The notes: generated by a model not told the origin, from the letters alone. Shown: positions 1 through 8,278, counted from the first letter of the stretch. The stretch: DNA of 64,000 nt from an uncultured bacterium (GCA_902763805.1 CACWTN010000005.1:336014-400013), one strand, 5' to 3'. Numbers and translations: made by a program.

Positions 1-1266
1 AATAGCAAGAAGATAGAAGGATATTAGCTGCGCCATATAAGATTTTGTTGCCGCAACGGAAACCTCAATACCCGCATTAACAGGAACAAGACTGTCTGCT
101 TCTCTTGCCATTGTTGAATCAGGTCTGTTAGTTACAATAAGAATATGAGAGCCTTTTTTCTTAGCCAATCTTATTGCCGTAATTGTGTCAGCCGTTTCAC
201 CTGATTGAGAAACACCAATTACAAGAGTGTTCTCGTCGGTAATAGTTTTTCTGTAAATATATTCGCTTGATGCTTCAACTTCAACAGGAATTCCGCAGAA
301 ATCTTCAATAATATATTTACCTACCATAGCTGCATGAAGCGACGTTCCGCAAGCAACAATTTGTATTCTGTTCAAATCTTTTAGCTTTGCCTTGTCTAAA
401 GTAACTTCATCAAGCGCAATCGGTTCATCAATCGTTTTAAGTTTTCCTGATAAAACGTTTCTTACAATATCAGGCTGTTCATGGATTTCTTTAAGCATAA
501 AGTGCTTGTAACCCATTTTTGACAACGCAACCGGCTCCCAAGGAAGTGTTTCAATCTTCAGCGGAACTTCATTCTTCTCAATATCAATAACTTTTGCACT
601 TGACGGTGTTAAAGTAACAATTTGGTTATCGTCTAAGTACATTGCTTTTTTTGTATACTGGATTAATGCAGGAATGTCAGAAGCAACATAATTTTCGCCT
701 TCTCCAAAACCGATAACAAGCGGAGCATTTCTTCTTGTTGCAACAATAGTATCCTTAACATCCTGATGAATAACAGCAAGAGCGTAAGCACCCTCTATTT
801 CTTTGGTAGCAAGCCTTACAGCTTCTGTTAAATCTTTTGTTTCTGCATATTTTGATGCGACTAAGTGTGCAACCGTTTCCGTATCGGTTTGTGAACGGAA
901 AGTACACCCCTGAGCTTCAAGTTTTACTCTGAGCTCTTTATAGTTTTCTATAATTCCGTTGTGAACTATTGCAACCCTTCCGCAATTACATGTGTGAGGA
1001 TGAGCATTCGCTACTGAAGGCGCACCGTGTGTTGCCCAGCGAATATGACCGATACCTATAGTGGATTTTGATATTTCGGAATAATTTTTCTCAACAATAT
1101 TTCTCAGATTTTGCAGTTTACCCTGAGCTTTAAACACCTGAACTTTGCCGTCAATATTAAGAGCGACACCTGAAGAATCATATCCTCTGTATTCAAGACT
1201 GGTTAAGCCTTCGAGCAAAATATCGACTGCTGTTTTATTTCCTATATATCCAACGATTCCGCACAT
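1..1266 (-). CDS. glmS: Glutamine--fructose-6-phosphate aminotransferase (3' end off window)
   Basis: Makes glucosamine-6-phosphate from fructose-6-phosphate and glutamine, the entry step to UDP-GlcNAc for peptidoglycan and LPS. The protein opens MCGIVGYIGNKTAVDI, so Cys2 is the glutamine amidotransferase (Ntn) nucleophile, followed by the EYRGYDSSG motif of the family. The last visible codons read like the second sugar-isomerase (SIS) domain (VAATKSYMAQL). 422 codons are visible; the family is about 610, so roughly 190 residues lie to the left of the window. The start at 1266 has a strong AGGAGAG ribosome site 6 nt upstream. The gene is transcribed away from the next gene, with a 146-bp spacer between. 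Confidence 0.97.
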   Translation of the reverse strand, partial: MCGIVGYIGNKTAVDILLEGLTSLEYRGYDSSGVALNIDGKVQVFKAQGKLQNLRNIVEKNYSEISKSTIGIGHIRWATHGAPSVANAHPHTCNCGRVAIVHNGIIENYKELRVKLEAQGCTFRSQTDTETVAHLVASKYAETKDLTEAVRLATKEIEGAYALAVIHQDVKDTIVATRRNAPLVIGFGEGENYVASDIPALIQYTKKAMYLDDNQIVTLTPSSAKVIDIEKNEVPLKIETLPWEPVALSKMGYKHFMLKEIHEQPDIVRNVLSGKLKTIDEPIALDEVTLDKAKLKDLNRIQIVACGTSLHAAMVGKYIIEDFCGIPVEVEASSEYIYRKTITDENTLVIGVSQSGETADTITAIRLAKKKGSHILIVTNRPDSTMAREADSLVPVNAGIEVSVAATKSYMAQLISFYLLAI

Positions 1267-1412
1267 AAATCTCTCCTGTTATTACTAAATTATTTTAGCA
1301 TAAATATGAATATTTCTTATTAAGATTATATAAACATTTGTAAATATTTTAGAAAAAACAGTCAATAATTTAAAAATAAAAAACTTTATATAAACATAAA
1401 AGGTGTGTGTGA

Positions 1413-1820
1413 ATGATTGACCCCATAAACAGTATAACAAACCCGTATATTAATTTTCGCTCAAATCATGAAAACATGGGAAGTCTTGGCTTTCAGCCAA
1501 GAATGCGCCAGCCGCTTTTGATAGATATTTTTGAGAAAACAACTTCCGGCGGAATAAACGGCTCGAAAAATTCTGCAGAAAAAATACAGGAATTACTTCC
1601 TTTTGCAAAAATAAAATCTCTTGCCCCGTCTACCAGAGAAACTGAACGCAACAAAAAAATAGAAGAAGAAAAGAAACATATAGCAAAAGTAATTACGAAA
1701 CGGACGGAAGAAAGCAAACGAAAATTGCGTAATGCCGGAGTAAAAGAAAGAGATTTGTACAAATATTTAACTTACGACGGACACATTAACAGCGAAGGGC
1801 AACGCATAATCAGGGGCTGA
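1413..1820 (+). CDS. Hypothetical tagged protein with AGVK/KYL C-terminal module
   Basis: Function not recognised. 135 residues. The N-terminus (MIDPINSITNPYINFRSN) fits the short INF-type tag found on many proteins here. Residues about 74-103 are highly charged and probably coiled coil. The last 32 residues (AGVKERDLYKYL then GHINSEGQRI) match residues 70-102 of the protein at 3406, so the two share a small domain. No signal peptide or membrane segment. An AAGGTG ribosome site precedes the start. The 3' end overlaps the convergent gene at 1810 by 11 bp. Confidence 0.75.
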   Translation: MIDPINSITNPYINFRSNHENMGSLGFQPRMRQPLLIDIFEKTTSGGINGSKNSAEKIQELLPFAKIKSLAPSTRETERNKKIEEEKKHIAKVITKRTEESKRKLRNAGVKERDLYKYLTYDGHINSEGQRIIRG

Positions 1821-2622
1821 ATTTGCCGTTCCATAATTTTCGAAGAAGCATGTCCCTTTGAGAAAGTTCTCTATGAGATAATACTGTTTTTTCAGAATAC
1901 GGATATTCACCAAAAATATTCTTTTGAGGTATAAGCCTTTCCTTATCCAGCACTTTCAGGTTTCGTTTTGACAGGTCGCAGGCAACAGCTTCCAAAGGGT
2001 TTGATCCTGCATAATGGCATATTTTTGAAAGCTTTTTACCATGCTTTGAAATAAATCCGTCAAGAAAACCCTCTTTGTGCAATGACTGAAGTACTTTTAA
2101 CAGTTTTTCACAGCCAAGCCGGTTTATCATATTATTCTCGTGCAGAACATGCATAAACTCATGCAAAATATTTTCCAAAAAGAAATCTGTTGCAGAAATC
2201 CCTTTCTCATAACATTCGTCAGCTATACTATCAAGATTTTCCCATTTTATGTTATTTGAGTTAAACACAATCGTTTTTTCAGGTACTATGATATCTTTTG
2301 CTTTAAAAAGATATGACGGAACGAAATTTGTTAAACCCATTGCCGACCGATCAACACCGTTTAATTTTTCATAATCTTCTACAAGAATACCGTTTGGCAT
2401 TCCTGTATTATAATGAAATCTGTTGTTTATGTACCTGAGTATCTGAAAACATTTTAAGGAACTCCACGCAACAACACGATTGTTTTTAAAATCGGTATTA
2501 ATATTTGCAGCTGCAAAATAATTTTCTATATCTTTGACATTACAATGCCTTATTTCAGCCTTCATTTGTTTTGTAAGGCCTGACTGAAATGAGAATTTGT
2601 TGTTGTACACCCGAATTTCCAT
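1810..2622 (-). CDS. Putative zinc metallopeptidase-like tagged protein
   Basis: 270 residues from the chosen ATG at 2622; an upstream in-frame TTG at 2634 is possible but less likely. The N-terminus MEIRVYNNKFSFQSG carries the FSFQSG form of the shared tag. Residues about 154-158 are HEFMH, the HExxH signature of zinc peptidases (gluzincin/metzincin type), inside a predicted helix (ILHEFMHVLHENN). I cannot assign the third zinc ligand, so catalysis is inferred, not shown. No secretion signal. Upstream lies the A-tract promoter box shared with 6632, 6731 and 55219, ending at the start codon, and there is no Shine-Dalgarno sequence, which suggests a leaderless mRNA. Confidence 0.72.
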   Translation of the reverse strand: MEIRVYNNKFSFQSGLTKQMKAEIRHCNVKDIENYFAAANINTDFKNNRVVAWSSLKCFQILRYINNRFHYNTGMPNGILVEDYEKLNGVDRSAMGLTNFVPSYLFKAKDIIVPEKTIVFNSNNIKWENLDSIADECYEKGISATDFFLENILHEFMHVLHENNMINRLGCEKLLKVLQSLHKEGFLDGFISKHGKKLSKICHYAGSNPLEAVACDLSKRNLKVLDKERLIPQKNIFGEYPYSEKTVLSHRELSQRDMLLRKLWNGKFSP

Positions 2623-2657
2623 TATATAGTACAAAAACCTTAAAAATTTTTTTTGCT
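2623..2657 (-). promoter_or_regulatory. A-tract promoter box (AGCAAAAAAAATTTTTAAGG) abutting the ATG
   Basis: On the minus strand an AGC, eight A, five T, then AAGG, lies 35 nt before the ATG at 2622. Matching boxes at 34 nt precede the starts at 6632 and 6731, and a 24-bp identical core precedes 55219. A TACTAT-like -10 lies 3 nt before the ATG. Confidence 0.55.
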
Positions 2658-2748
2658 ATAGTTTATGAACATTTGTAAAAAATCCCGTTAAAACATATCA
2701 AAATATTCCATGCTTAAGGTTTAATAATAAAAAAAGAGAAGGTGTTAT

Positions 2749-3402
2749 ATGATTAATCCTGTCAATCTGATAAACAACCAGGGGTATGTATATTTTAAAT
2801 CTGCCGACAACAAATCTAAGTTTCCATATTGCACAAATAATCTGCAGCTTTCGGGGTATGAAGCAGGCCGGGCAATTTTAGCGGAAAAGAATATTTGCTT
2901 TAAACAAAAAGAAGCATTAACTCCGATTGATTCTGTATATAACCAAAAAGTCAACAGTGAAATTATCAAAACCTGTTATGAATATGACTCAAACAAAAAA
3001 AATGACACTTTGGCTTATTATGTCGGATCTTTATTAGAATATTACACGCCATCATTCCATACTGATATAGACAAAAAAAGTTTTATGAAAAAATGTTACT
3101 TAATATTGGATTTCAACACTAAAAACGATAATTTAAACACGTTCGGAGATTGTTACGAAAAACAGCAAAAATTATTGCAAATTGTTTCCGATACTTTAAC
3201 TCCGAATACGTTGGATTCCATAAAAGAATATGACATCAAGCTTCAAAATGAAAATTTTGAAAACGGTAAATTTGATGAAAAAACAAAAGATAACAATATT
3301 AAAATAATTAATTCAGTATCATTTGAAGATATAAAAGACTTTATTAACAATAATATGTTAAACAAAAAGCCGTATATTACGGTGCAAAAAAGGGAAAATT
3401 AG
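2749..3402 (+). CDS. Hypothetical tagged protein
   Basis: 217 residues, function not recognised. The N-terminus MINPVNLINNQGYVYFKSAD carries the YFKSA form of the shared tag. The rest is Lys/Asn/Asp-rich and probably helical, with no signal peptide, membrane helix or known catalytic motif. The ATG follows a GAAGGTG ribosome site. The stop is 3 nt before the start of the next gene (3406), so the two are likely co-transcribed. The product may be lineage-restricted. Confidence 0.7.
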   Translation: MINPVNLINNQGYVYFKSADNKSKFPYCTNNLQLSGYEAGRAILAEKNICFKQKEALTPIDSVYNQKVNSEIIKTCYEYDSNKKNDTLAYYVGSLLEYYTPSFHTDIDKKSFMKKCYLILDFNTKNDNLNTFGDCYEKQQKLLQIVSDTLTPNTLDSIKEYDIKLQNENFENGKFDEKTKDNNIKIINSVSFEDIKDFINNNMLNKKPYITVQKREN

Positions 3403-3405
3403 TCC

Positions 3406-4821
3406 ATGATTCCGGCAATAAAACCAACAGATAAATATACAAAAATCACACCTAAAATAAAACATAAAGCGATACTGCCTCTTATTGCAATGCCAATAGT
3501 AGCATACGCATATTCAGCAAGCAAAAGAGAATCTATATTTGCCACAAAAATCGCCCAGGAAAAAAACTCGATGGGCAAACCTTTTACAAAGAATTTAGAA
3601 GATCATAAAAAACAATTACAAAAAGCCGGAGTTAAAGATAGTGAGATTAGCAAATATTTAAATTCAAGCGGAAATTACAATACAGAAGGTGAAGCAATTC
3701 TAAAAAAAGGTAAAAAACAAAGTACGTTTAAAGGTTCACCAGACGAAACATCATCAGAAACAACAAGCTTGAACGACACAACAGATTTACAGGAAACACA
3801 GGCTTTAGAAGAAAGCGACGTAAGCATTTCTCCGGAAATGACTGATATTGATGACAGCTTGACGGATTTGCCTGAAATTAAAGCAATAGACCGTACAATA
3901 CAAATTGTTGATACAATTCTTGATAATCCTTTGCTGATTGGTTTGGCAGCCGAGATGTTGCCCGTGGTAAGATTTTTAAAACCTGCCACAGACCTGTTTC
4001 ATGGCGATTTTGACAAATCTCTGGCCGGCATAATATCCAGAGGAATTGATATTGTCATTACTCCGCTCAAACTTACCGCAGGATCTGTTCAGGGACTGGT
4101 TGAAGCCTTTAGCAATTCCGAACCGAAGAATAAAATAAAAACTTTCTATGGCGGGTTGAAAGACTTTTATACCTCCTGGGCTCAGGGAAGAGATGATATG
4201 GAAGATGAATTCTTAGGCAGAGCAACAAAAGCAGAAAAACTGGAAAATTTACGTAAATACAAAGAAGAATTAATTAAACAAAAAAAACAAATGCTCGCTG
4301 ACAGGTATAAACCAAAACCCGAATTTGCAGATCCAATCAAACCGCAGGCAAGCATTAAAGAAAATCCGCTGAACAACCTTGATGACCGTATAACAGCGGA
4401 AAGAAAATGTTTTAAAGAATTGCTGGAAAAACTTCAGGCATTAAACCCAGATATGAACTTATCTGAATACAATACTTATAACACCTGGGGTTCTTCAAAA
4501 TTAGCCAAAAAAGCAAGAAAAATTGAAGAAAAAATAAAGGCAGAAAATGATAAAAAAGGTATACACGAAGATTTTGTACCTTTCAGCATAAAACTGAAAC
4601 AAATAAAAACAGCGGATTTAAAAAACAAATTCCAAAACCTGCTTACAGAATATCAAAATTGTGACCCTAACGCACAAATTTCCGATTATGACGGCTGGGA
4701 AAACTGGAATACGGACGAGTTAAAACAAAACATAACAGCTCTTGCCGACATTGTAGATGCCGCTAAAAGAAATCCTGAAAACACATTTTTCAGATTTCAT
4801 CATTTACCCTTACGGAAATGA
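3406..4821 (+). CDS. Hypothetical protein: TM segment, AGVK/KYL module, tandem C-terminal repeat
   Basis: 471 residues, function not recognised. Residues 22-38 are hydrophobic (ILPLIAMPIVAYAYSA), a likely single N-terminal membrane segment. Residues 70-102 repeat the module seen at the end of the 1413 product (AGVKDSEISKYL). Residues about 105-165 are an acidic Ser/Thr linker. A central hydrophobic block follows (about 172-228). The C-terminal part has two related 45-residue units: one with LLEKLQALNPDMNLSEYN, one with LLTEYQNCDPNAQISDYD, each followed by a Trp-rich turn. It probably forms an operon with 2749. The 3' end overlaps the convergent gene 4800 by 22 bp. Confidence 0.72.
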   Translation: MIPAIKPTDKYTKITPKIKHKAILPLIAMPIVAYAYSASKRESIFATKIAQEKNSMGKPFTKNLEDHKKQLQKAGVKDSEISKYLNSSGNYNTEGEAILKKGKKQSTFKGSPDETSSETTSLNDTTDLQETQALEESDVSISPEMTDIDDSLTDLPEIKAIDRTIQIVDTILDNPLLIGLAAEMLPVVRFLKPATDLFHGDFDKSLAGIISRGIDIVITPLKLTAGSVQGLVEAFSNSEPKNKIKTFYGGLKDFYTSWAQGRDDMEDEFLGRATKAEKLENLRKYKEELIKQKKQMLADRYKPKPEFADPIKPQASIKENPLNNLDDRITAERKCFKELLEKLQALNPDMNLSEYNTYNTWGSSKLAKKARKIEEKIKAENDKKGIHEDFVPFSIKLKQIKTADLKNKFQNLLTEYQNCDPNAQISDYDGWENWNTDELKQNITALADIVDAAKRNPENTFFRFHHLPLRK

Positions 4822-5084
4822 CCGATGGCTGCGGCGAGCAGAGCAATGATACCGCAAATTGTAAAATAACGTTTAAGATTGAACTCATGTTTTTCCTTCT
4901 CCTTTACTGCACCTTCATATATATCTGTATTAATCGCACGCATTTTTTTCGTCGCTTCCTCATCGGAAAACGGCTTTTTCTGAGGCAGAACCAAATGTAA
5001 ATCATTCGGGTCAACCTTTGGGCGTTTAACCTTCATATTTGTTGAGGTATGTGCCTCAAGATTATATGTATTCACTTCACTCAT
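4800..5084 (-). CDS. Small C-terminally anchored membrane protein
   Basis: 94 residues, function not recognised. It is a hydrophilic Lys/Asp-rich protein ending in one hydrophobic segment (about 71-87, FTICGIIALLAAAIG) and a short basic tail HFRKGK, which is the layout of a tail-anchored inner-membrane protein with its N-terminus in the cytosol. It starts 1 nt after the stop of the GNAT-like gene 5086-5754 and is probably translated from the same mRNA, so the two products may work together at the membrane. Confidence 0.65.
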   Translation of the reverse strand: MSEVNTYNLEAHTSTNMKVKRPKVDPNDLHLVLPQKKPFSDEEATKKMRAINTDIYEGAVKEKEKHEFNLKRYFTICGIIALLAAAIGHFRKGK

Positions 5085-5085
5085 A

Positions 5086-5754
5086 TCAGAAAAGTTCTCC
5101 GTAATGTATTAGTTTATTAAGCCGATTTTTCGGCAGATACATCATGCCTATTTGAGCAGGGATATCCGGCATATTATTCCTCAGACACTCCTCCATGACT
5201 TCATTACTCTTAGGATCTATAAACCTGAATCCAAGTTTATAGAAGAATAACGCCGGCGACGCCTCCTTCATCATCGGAGCCGAAAAAGTCACAATACGCC
5301 CCTGCGCTCGGGAATCAAACATCGCCTTCTCGGCAAGTTGTTTTAATGCCTCCGTTCCCTGTCCGCACTTGGGTTTCGCAGCCTGAATGTAATCTATAAT
5401 ATAACAGTTTTTTAAATACTTCGTTTTCCGTTTATACGTTCGCGGAGTATACAGTACGGGCGATTCTTTAGATACGAAAAAGTTTCCGCCGCCTCCATTA
5501 TCCGCATATTGACTGTACTTACCCTTATATTCAAATTCTTCTTCCACTATATCGACATAGTCATCATCAATTTCGCCCGGAATAACAATATTATCACCGC
5601 GCTTTATTTTTTTAACCCGTAAAATCGCCTTTTCCTTCAGCTGAGGCGTTTTAAACCCCAGTATCGCCGGCATACTCATGCTTGTCACAGACGGCGTCGC
5701 CTTAGCAACACTCATCTGAGGACGCAAGTCCATAGTCGTGATGTTGTTAATCAT
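5086..5754 (-). CDS. GNAT-like N-acetyltransferase, tagged
   Basis: 222 residues. The C-terminal half resembles the GNAT fold: a beta strand NCYIIDYIQA, a glycine turn near the acetyl-CoA binding loop (KPKCGQGTEALKQLAEKA), and PALFFYKLGFRF, the usual YxxLGF segment before the last strands. The N-terminal 45 residues are an extension with MPAILGFKTP, a GFK-type version of the shared tag. The substrate is unknown. Two direct copies of TATCTAACCT, 15 bp apart, lie just upstream (5758-5782) and could be an operator. The downstream partner is the tail-anchored protein at 4800. Confidence 0.62.
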   Translation of the reverse strand: MINNITTMDLRPQMSVAKATPSVTSMSMPAILGFKTPQLKEKAILRVKKIKRGDNIVIPGEIDDDYVDIVEEEFEYKGKYSQYADNGGGGNFFVSKESPVLYTPRTYKRKTKYLKNCYIIDYIQAAKPKCGQGTEALKQLAEKAMFDSRAQGRIVTFSAPMMKEASPALFFYKLGFRFIDPKSNEVMEECLRNNMPDIPAQIGMMYLPKNRLNKLIHYGELF

Positions 5755-5757
5755 ACC

Positions 5758-5782
5758 TATCTAACCTATATTTATCTAACCT
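5758..5782 (-). promoter_or_regulatory. Direct repeat TATCTAACCT x2 upstream of the GNAT-like gene
   Basis: Two exact copies of TATCTAACCT at 5758-5767 and 5773-5782 (15-bp period) sit directly before the start at 5754. The spacing is not a full helical turn multiple, so a regulator site is only a guess. Confidence 0.3.
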
Positions 5783-5861
5783 TAAATATATAAAGTAATT
5801 CTTCTCTGAAAAATTGCTTTTTTATAATGAGTAAAAAACATGTTGTTACAAAAGTTAACAA

Positions 5862-6632
5862 TTATTTTTTAAAATATTCTTTTAATTTTTCCATCGGACT
5901 ATCAGGACCGTATTCCGCCTTGAATCTTGCATCAACAAAACGGTAACCTATAAATTTACCGGAATCATCTCTTTCGATTTCAAATTTTGTATGTAATGTT
6001 TGCGTTTTTCCTTGACCATCTTTTATTCTTCTGGGGTAATAATTAACATAATCAAAACCGTCATGATTATATTTATAAAGAGCAGCTCTGTATTCCGGAG
6101 TTTCTGCCTCTTCTGATGGAACACCTTTTTCTAAAAGCGTCTTTTTTATTCTCTTCTGCTTTCCGAGTTCTTTCCCAAATTTTTCATCAAAATCAGCAAC
6201 ATTATGTCCTGTTATTATATATGATGTCGGAGAAAAACAATCTGTCGAACCATAGTATGCATTATAGTATGACCTTCTTTTCGGACACAGTCTGTAATCA
6301 ACATCTACAGAAGCAATATATGTTCTGAATTTTTGAGCTGGAACATCTAATATTTCGTACAAACTTTTTAACTTTCTTTTTATACCTCTTAGCTCTTCCT
6401 CTCCAATATTCTTTTTATTCATCTTATCTTCTAATTTTTTTACTTCTGTCAAAGTTTCTTTAATTGATTTGCGTAAAAAATTAAGAATTTTTTGCTGAAA
6501 ATCTTCAACGACCGCTTTTTCACCAACAGGTGCATAACTTCCCCCTGCTTCGGCTACCCAATGAACAACAGGGAATGTTGATTTAAAATTTCTTTGTTGG
6601 TATTGATAATTGTTAGTTTGCAGAATTTTCAT
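5862..6632 (-). CDS. Hypothetical tagged protein
   Basis: 257 residues from the ATG at 6632. A longer frame opens at TTG 6701, but it would run through the promoter box and gives no better ribosome site. The N-terminus MKILQTNNYQYQQRNFKSTF carries the NFKS form of the shared tag. Residues about 45-95 are a predicted coiled coil rich in Lys/Glu. The C-terminal half has many aromatic and charged residues (YYNAYYGSTDCFSPTSYI, NHDGFDYVNYYPRR) and may be a compact domain, which I do not recognise. No signal peptide. It diverges from the tagged gene at 6731, and each carries its own copy of the A-tract promoter box. Confidence 0.72.
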   Translation of the reverse strand: MKILQTNNYQYQQRNFKSTFPVVHWVAEAGGSYAPVGEKAVVEDFQQKILNFLRKSIKETLTEVKKLEDKMNKKNIGEEELRGIKRKLKSLYEILDVPAQKFRTYIASVDVDYRLCPKRRSYYNAYYGSTDCFSPTSYIITGHNVADFDEKFGKELGKQKRIKKTLLEKGVPSEEAETPEYRAALYKYNHDGFDYVNYYPRRIKDGQGKTQTLHTKFEIERDDSGKFIGYRFVDARFKAEYGPDSPMEKLKEYFKK

Positions 6633-6666
6633 ATTATCATTAAACCCCATAAAAATATTTTTTGCT
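6633..6666 (-). promoter_or_regulatory. A-tract promoter box before the start at 6632
   Basis: Minus strand reads AGCAAAAAATATTTTTATGG then GGTTTAATGATAAT directly against the ATG, 34 nt in all. It matches the box at 6697-6730 in length and layout. TTTAAT or GATAAT could be the -10. A CATTTACCCC motif lies immediately upstream. Confidence 0.6.
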
Positions 6667-6667
6667 A

Positions 6668-6677
6668 GGGGTAAATG
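6668..6677 (-). repeat. Intergenic CATTTACCCC motif
   Basis: One of five exact intergenic copies of this 10-mer in the window, here on the minus strand just upstream of the promoter box of the gene starting at 6632. Confidence 0.35.
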
Positions 6678-6696
6678 TAGGGAGAGGAGATATATC

Positions 6697-6730
6697 AGCA
6701 AAAAAATTTTTTACAGGTTTATAATGTAGT
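6697..6730 (+). promoter_or_regulatory. A-tract promoter box with TATAAT, leaderless start
   Basis: AGCAAAAAAATTTTTTACAG followed by GTTTATAATGTAGT, with TATAAT at 6720-6725 and the ATG at 6731. That spacing puts the transcription start at or beside the A of the ATG. The first 24 bp are identical to 55173-55196. Confidence 0.65.
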
Positions 6731-7078
6731 ATGAACATACAAAAAACAAACATATCTTTCGGTGAAAAATATCCGACCGCAAAAGTATTAGAAATCACAA
6801 CTAAGAAAATTTTTGACCCTGACGGTGTAACAGGTTATATAGAAACCCTGAAAAAAATTCATGGAAATGTTCCGAGATATACAGGACATCAGGGGTACAG
6901 AAAATATGCAGACGAAGTAAGCGAAAAAATACTTGCCAAATATCCTAAACTGGCTCAGGCAACAAAGGACATTCTGGATATCGCAAACCGTTGCAGAAGT
7001 CCGTTTGCCAAAGATTTAAATGTCATGGTACAACCCGTTTTGGACAGGTTTGGCAAAGAAATTGATATAGTTATATAA
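6731..7078 (+). CDS. Hypothetical small tagged protein (ISFGEKYPTAKV)
   Basis: 115 residues, function not recognised. The N-terminus MNIQKTNISFGEKYPTAKV carries the shared tag in an SFGEKY form, which is also found on the HTH protein at 55219 (VFGEKYSKF) behind an identical promoter box. The rest is a basic helical domain (YADEVSEKILAKYPKLAQ) with no known motif. No Shine-Dalgarno sequence. The -10 lies 5 nt before the ATG, so translation is probably leaderless. It overlaps the convergent truB by 8 bp. Confidence 0.72.
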   Translation: MNIQKTNISFGEKYPTAKVLEITTKKIFDPDGVTGYIETLKKIHGNVPRYTGHQGYRKYADEVSEKILAKYPKLAQATKDILDIANRCRSPFAKDLNVMVQPVLDRFGKEIDIVI

Positions 7079-7928
7079 AAACTTTTTCGCATTTAATTAC
7101 GCCGTTTGTATTTCGGCTGACGGCAGATAATTGACTGTTTCGGGTCAAAAGAATAATTCCGTCAGGCAAAGTCTGTGACGGGTTAATCGGGTTACCGTGC
7201 GAAACTTTTTCAAACTCATCATCTGTAAGTTCATACTTAGGGTAATCAAGGTAAACTAACGGAGAAATAAGATTTTTTTCCACCTGTTCTTTTGTTTCCA
7301 AATCTTCTAATTTAATCGTTTCGTCTATTCCGAAATTTCCTGCCTGAACTCTTAAAAGTTTAATCAAATGTCCGTACGTACCAAGCATTTCTCCCAAATC
7401 ATTCGCTATCGAACGGATATATGTACCCTTAGAGCAGGCAATATAAAGCTCAAGCCGACGGATTTCTTTGTCGTAATTCAAAATCTTTAATTCATGAATA
7501 CATACCCTTCGGGGTTCAATTATTACTTCTTCGCCCTTTCGAGCGTATTCATAAAGTTTTTTCCCGTTTACTTTTATCGCAGAATAAACAGGAGGAAGCT
7601 GTTCAATATCACCCCTGAAGTTTTCAAGAGCCATCTCTATTTCTTCAGAACTCACTGTTTTATCTGAATATTTTACTCCTTCGCCTTCTATATCGTAAGT
7701 CGTGGTTGACATTCCAAGCTGAACCGTACCAACATAAGCCTTGTCGTCTTTTAAATATTCAATAAGCCTTGTTGCCTTGCCTATACAAATCGGAAGAACA
7801 CCTTCCGCAAAAGGATCAAGCGTTCCCGTGTGTCCGATTTGTTTTATCTTTGTAACCCGTCTTAAAATTGCAACAACATCATGTGATGTTTTGCCTTTAG
7901 GTTTGTATACATTCAAAAATCCAAACAT
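7071..7928 (-). CDS. truB: tRNA pseudouridine(55) synthase
   Basis: Converts U55 of the T-loop of tRNAs to pseudouridine. The N-terminal segment contains GHTGTLDPFAEGVLP, where the Asp of GTLDP is the family's catalytic nucleophile. Further family blocks are RGDIEQLPPVYSAIKVNG, YARKGEE and CSKGTYIRSIANDLGE. 285 residues, a normal length. It follows rbfA with a 1-nt TAATG overlap, so translation is coupled. The rbfA-truB pairing is common in bacteria and links ribosome and tRNA maturation. Confidence 0.96.
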   Translation of the reverse strand: MFGFLNVYKPKGKTSHDVVAILRRVTKIKQIGHTGTLDPFAEGVLPICIGKATRLIEYLKDDKAYVGTVQLGMSTTTYDIEGEGVKYSDKTVSSEEIEMALENFRGDIEQLPPVYSAIKVNGKKLYEYARKGEEVIIEPRRVCIHELKILNYDKEIRRLELYIACSKGTYIRSIANDLGEMLGTYGHLIKLLRVQAGNFGIDETIKLEDLETKEQVEKNLISPLVYLDYPKYELTDDEFEKVSHGNPINPSQTLPDGIILLTRNSQLSAVSRNTNGVIKCEKVFI

Positions 7929-8278
7929 TACTTAATCTCACCGCTTGAGATTTTGTTAATCAAATCAAGAACTCTTGAACCTTCCTCAAGTGCGTCTGTG
8001 CAAACAAGTTTAATTTCGGGAGTAACACGCAAACGTATACGTTTTCCGACTTCGTAACGGATTTTGCCCGTATTGCGTTCCATAATCTCTTTATCTTTTT
8101 CAACCTGTTCGGGAGAACCAAGAACGCTGTAAATAACTTTTGCATAAGAGTTATCATGAGAAACTTCAACGTCAACAACGGATACAACACCTTCAAGCCC
8201 TCTGATTTCTTTTCTTATAATGTCAGAAATATCTCTCATAAGTTCTTTTCTGACACGTTCGTTTCTTAAAGTTGTCAT
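7928..8278 (-). CDS. rbfA: 30S ribosome-binding factor A
   Basis: Assists maturation of the 16S rRNA 5' end in the small subunit and supports growth in the cold. 116 residues, a normal length for the one-domain KH-like fold. The sequence has the N-terminal helix RNERVRKELMRDISDIIRKE, the strand GVVSVVDVEVSHDNSYAKVI, and the segment IRYEVGKRIRLRVTPEIK typical of the family. An AGGAGAAAAAGG ribosome site precedes the ATG. It overlaps truB by 1 nt. A TATAAT-like -10 lies about 35 nt upstream on the minus strand. Confidence 0.95.
   Translation of the reverse strand: MTTLRNERVRKELMRDISDIIRKEIRGLEGVVSVVDVEVSHDNSYAKVIYSVLGSPEQVEKDKEIMERNTGKIRYEVGKRIRLRVTPEIKLVCTDALEEGSRVLDLINKISSGEIK

Noticed and set aside
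1267..1412. glmS ribozyme-type regulator
   Set aside because: The short AT-rich leader of glmS has only a promoter-like stretch and ribosome site; no ribozyme-like structure.
5758..5782. Tandem TATCTAACCT as a proven operator
   Set aside because: Only two copies with a 15-bp period; kept as a low-confidence feature rather than a finding.
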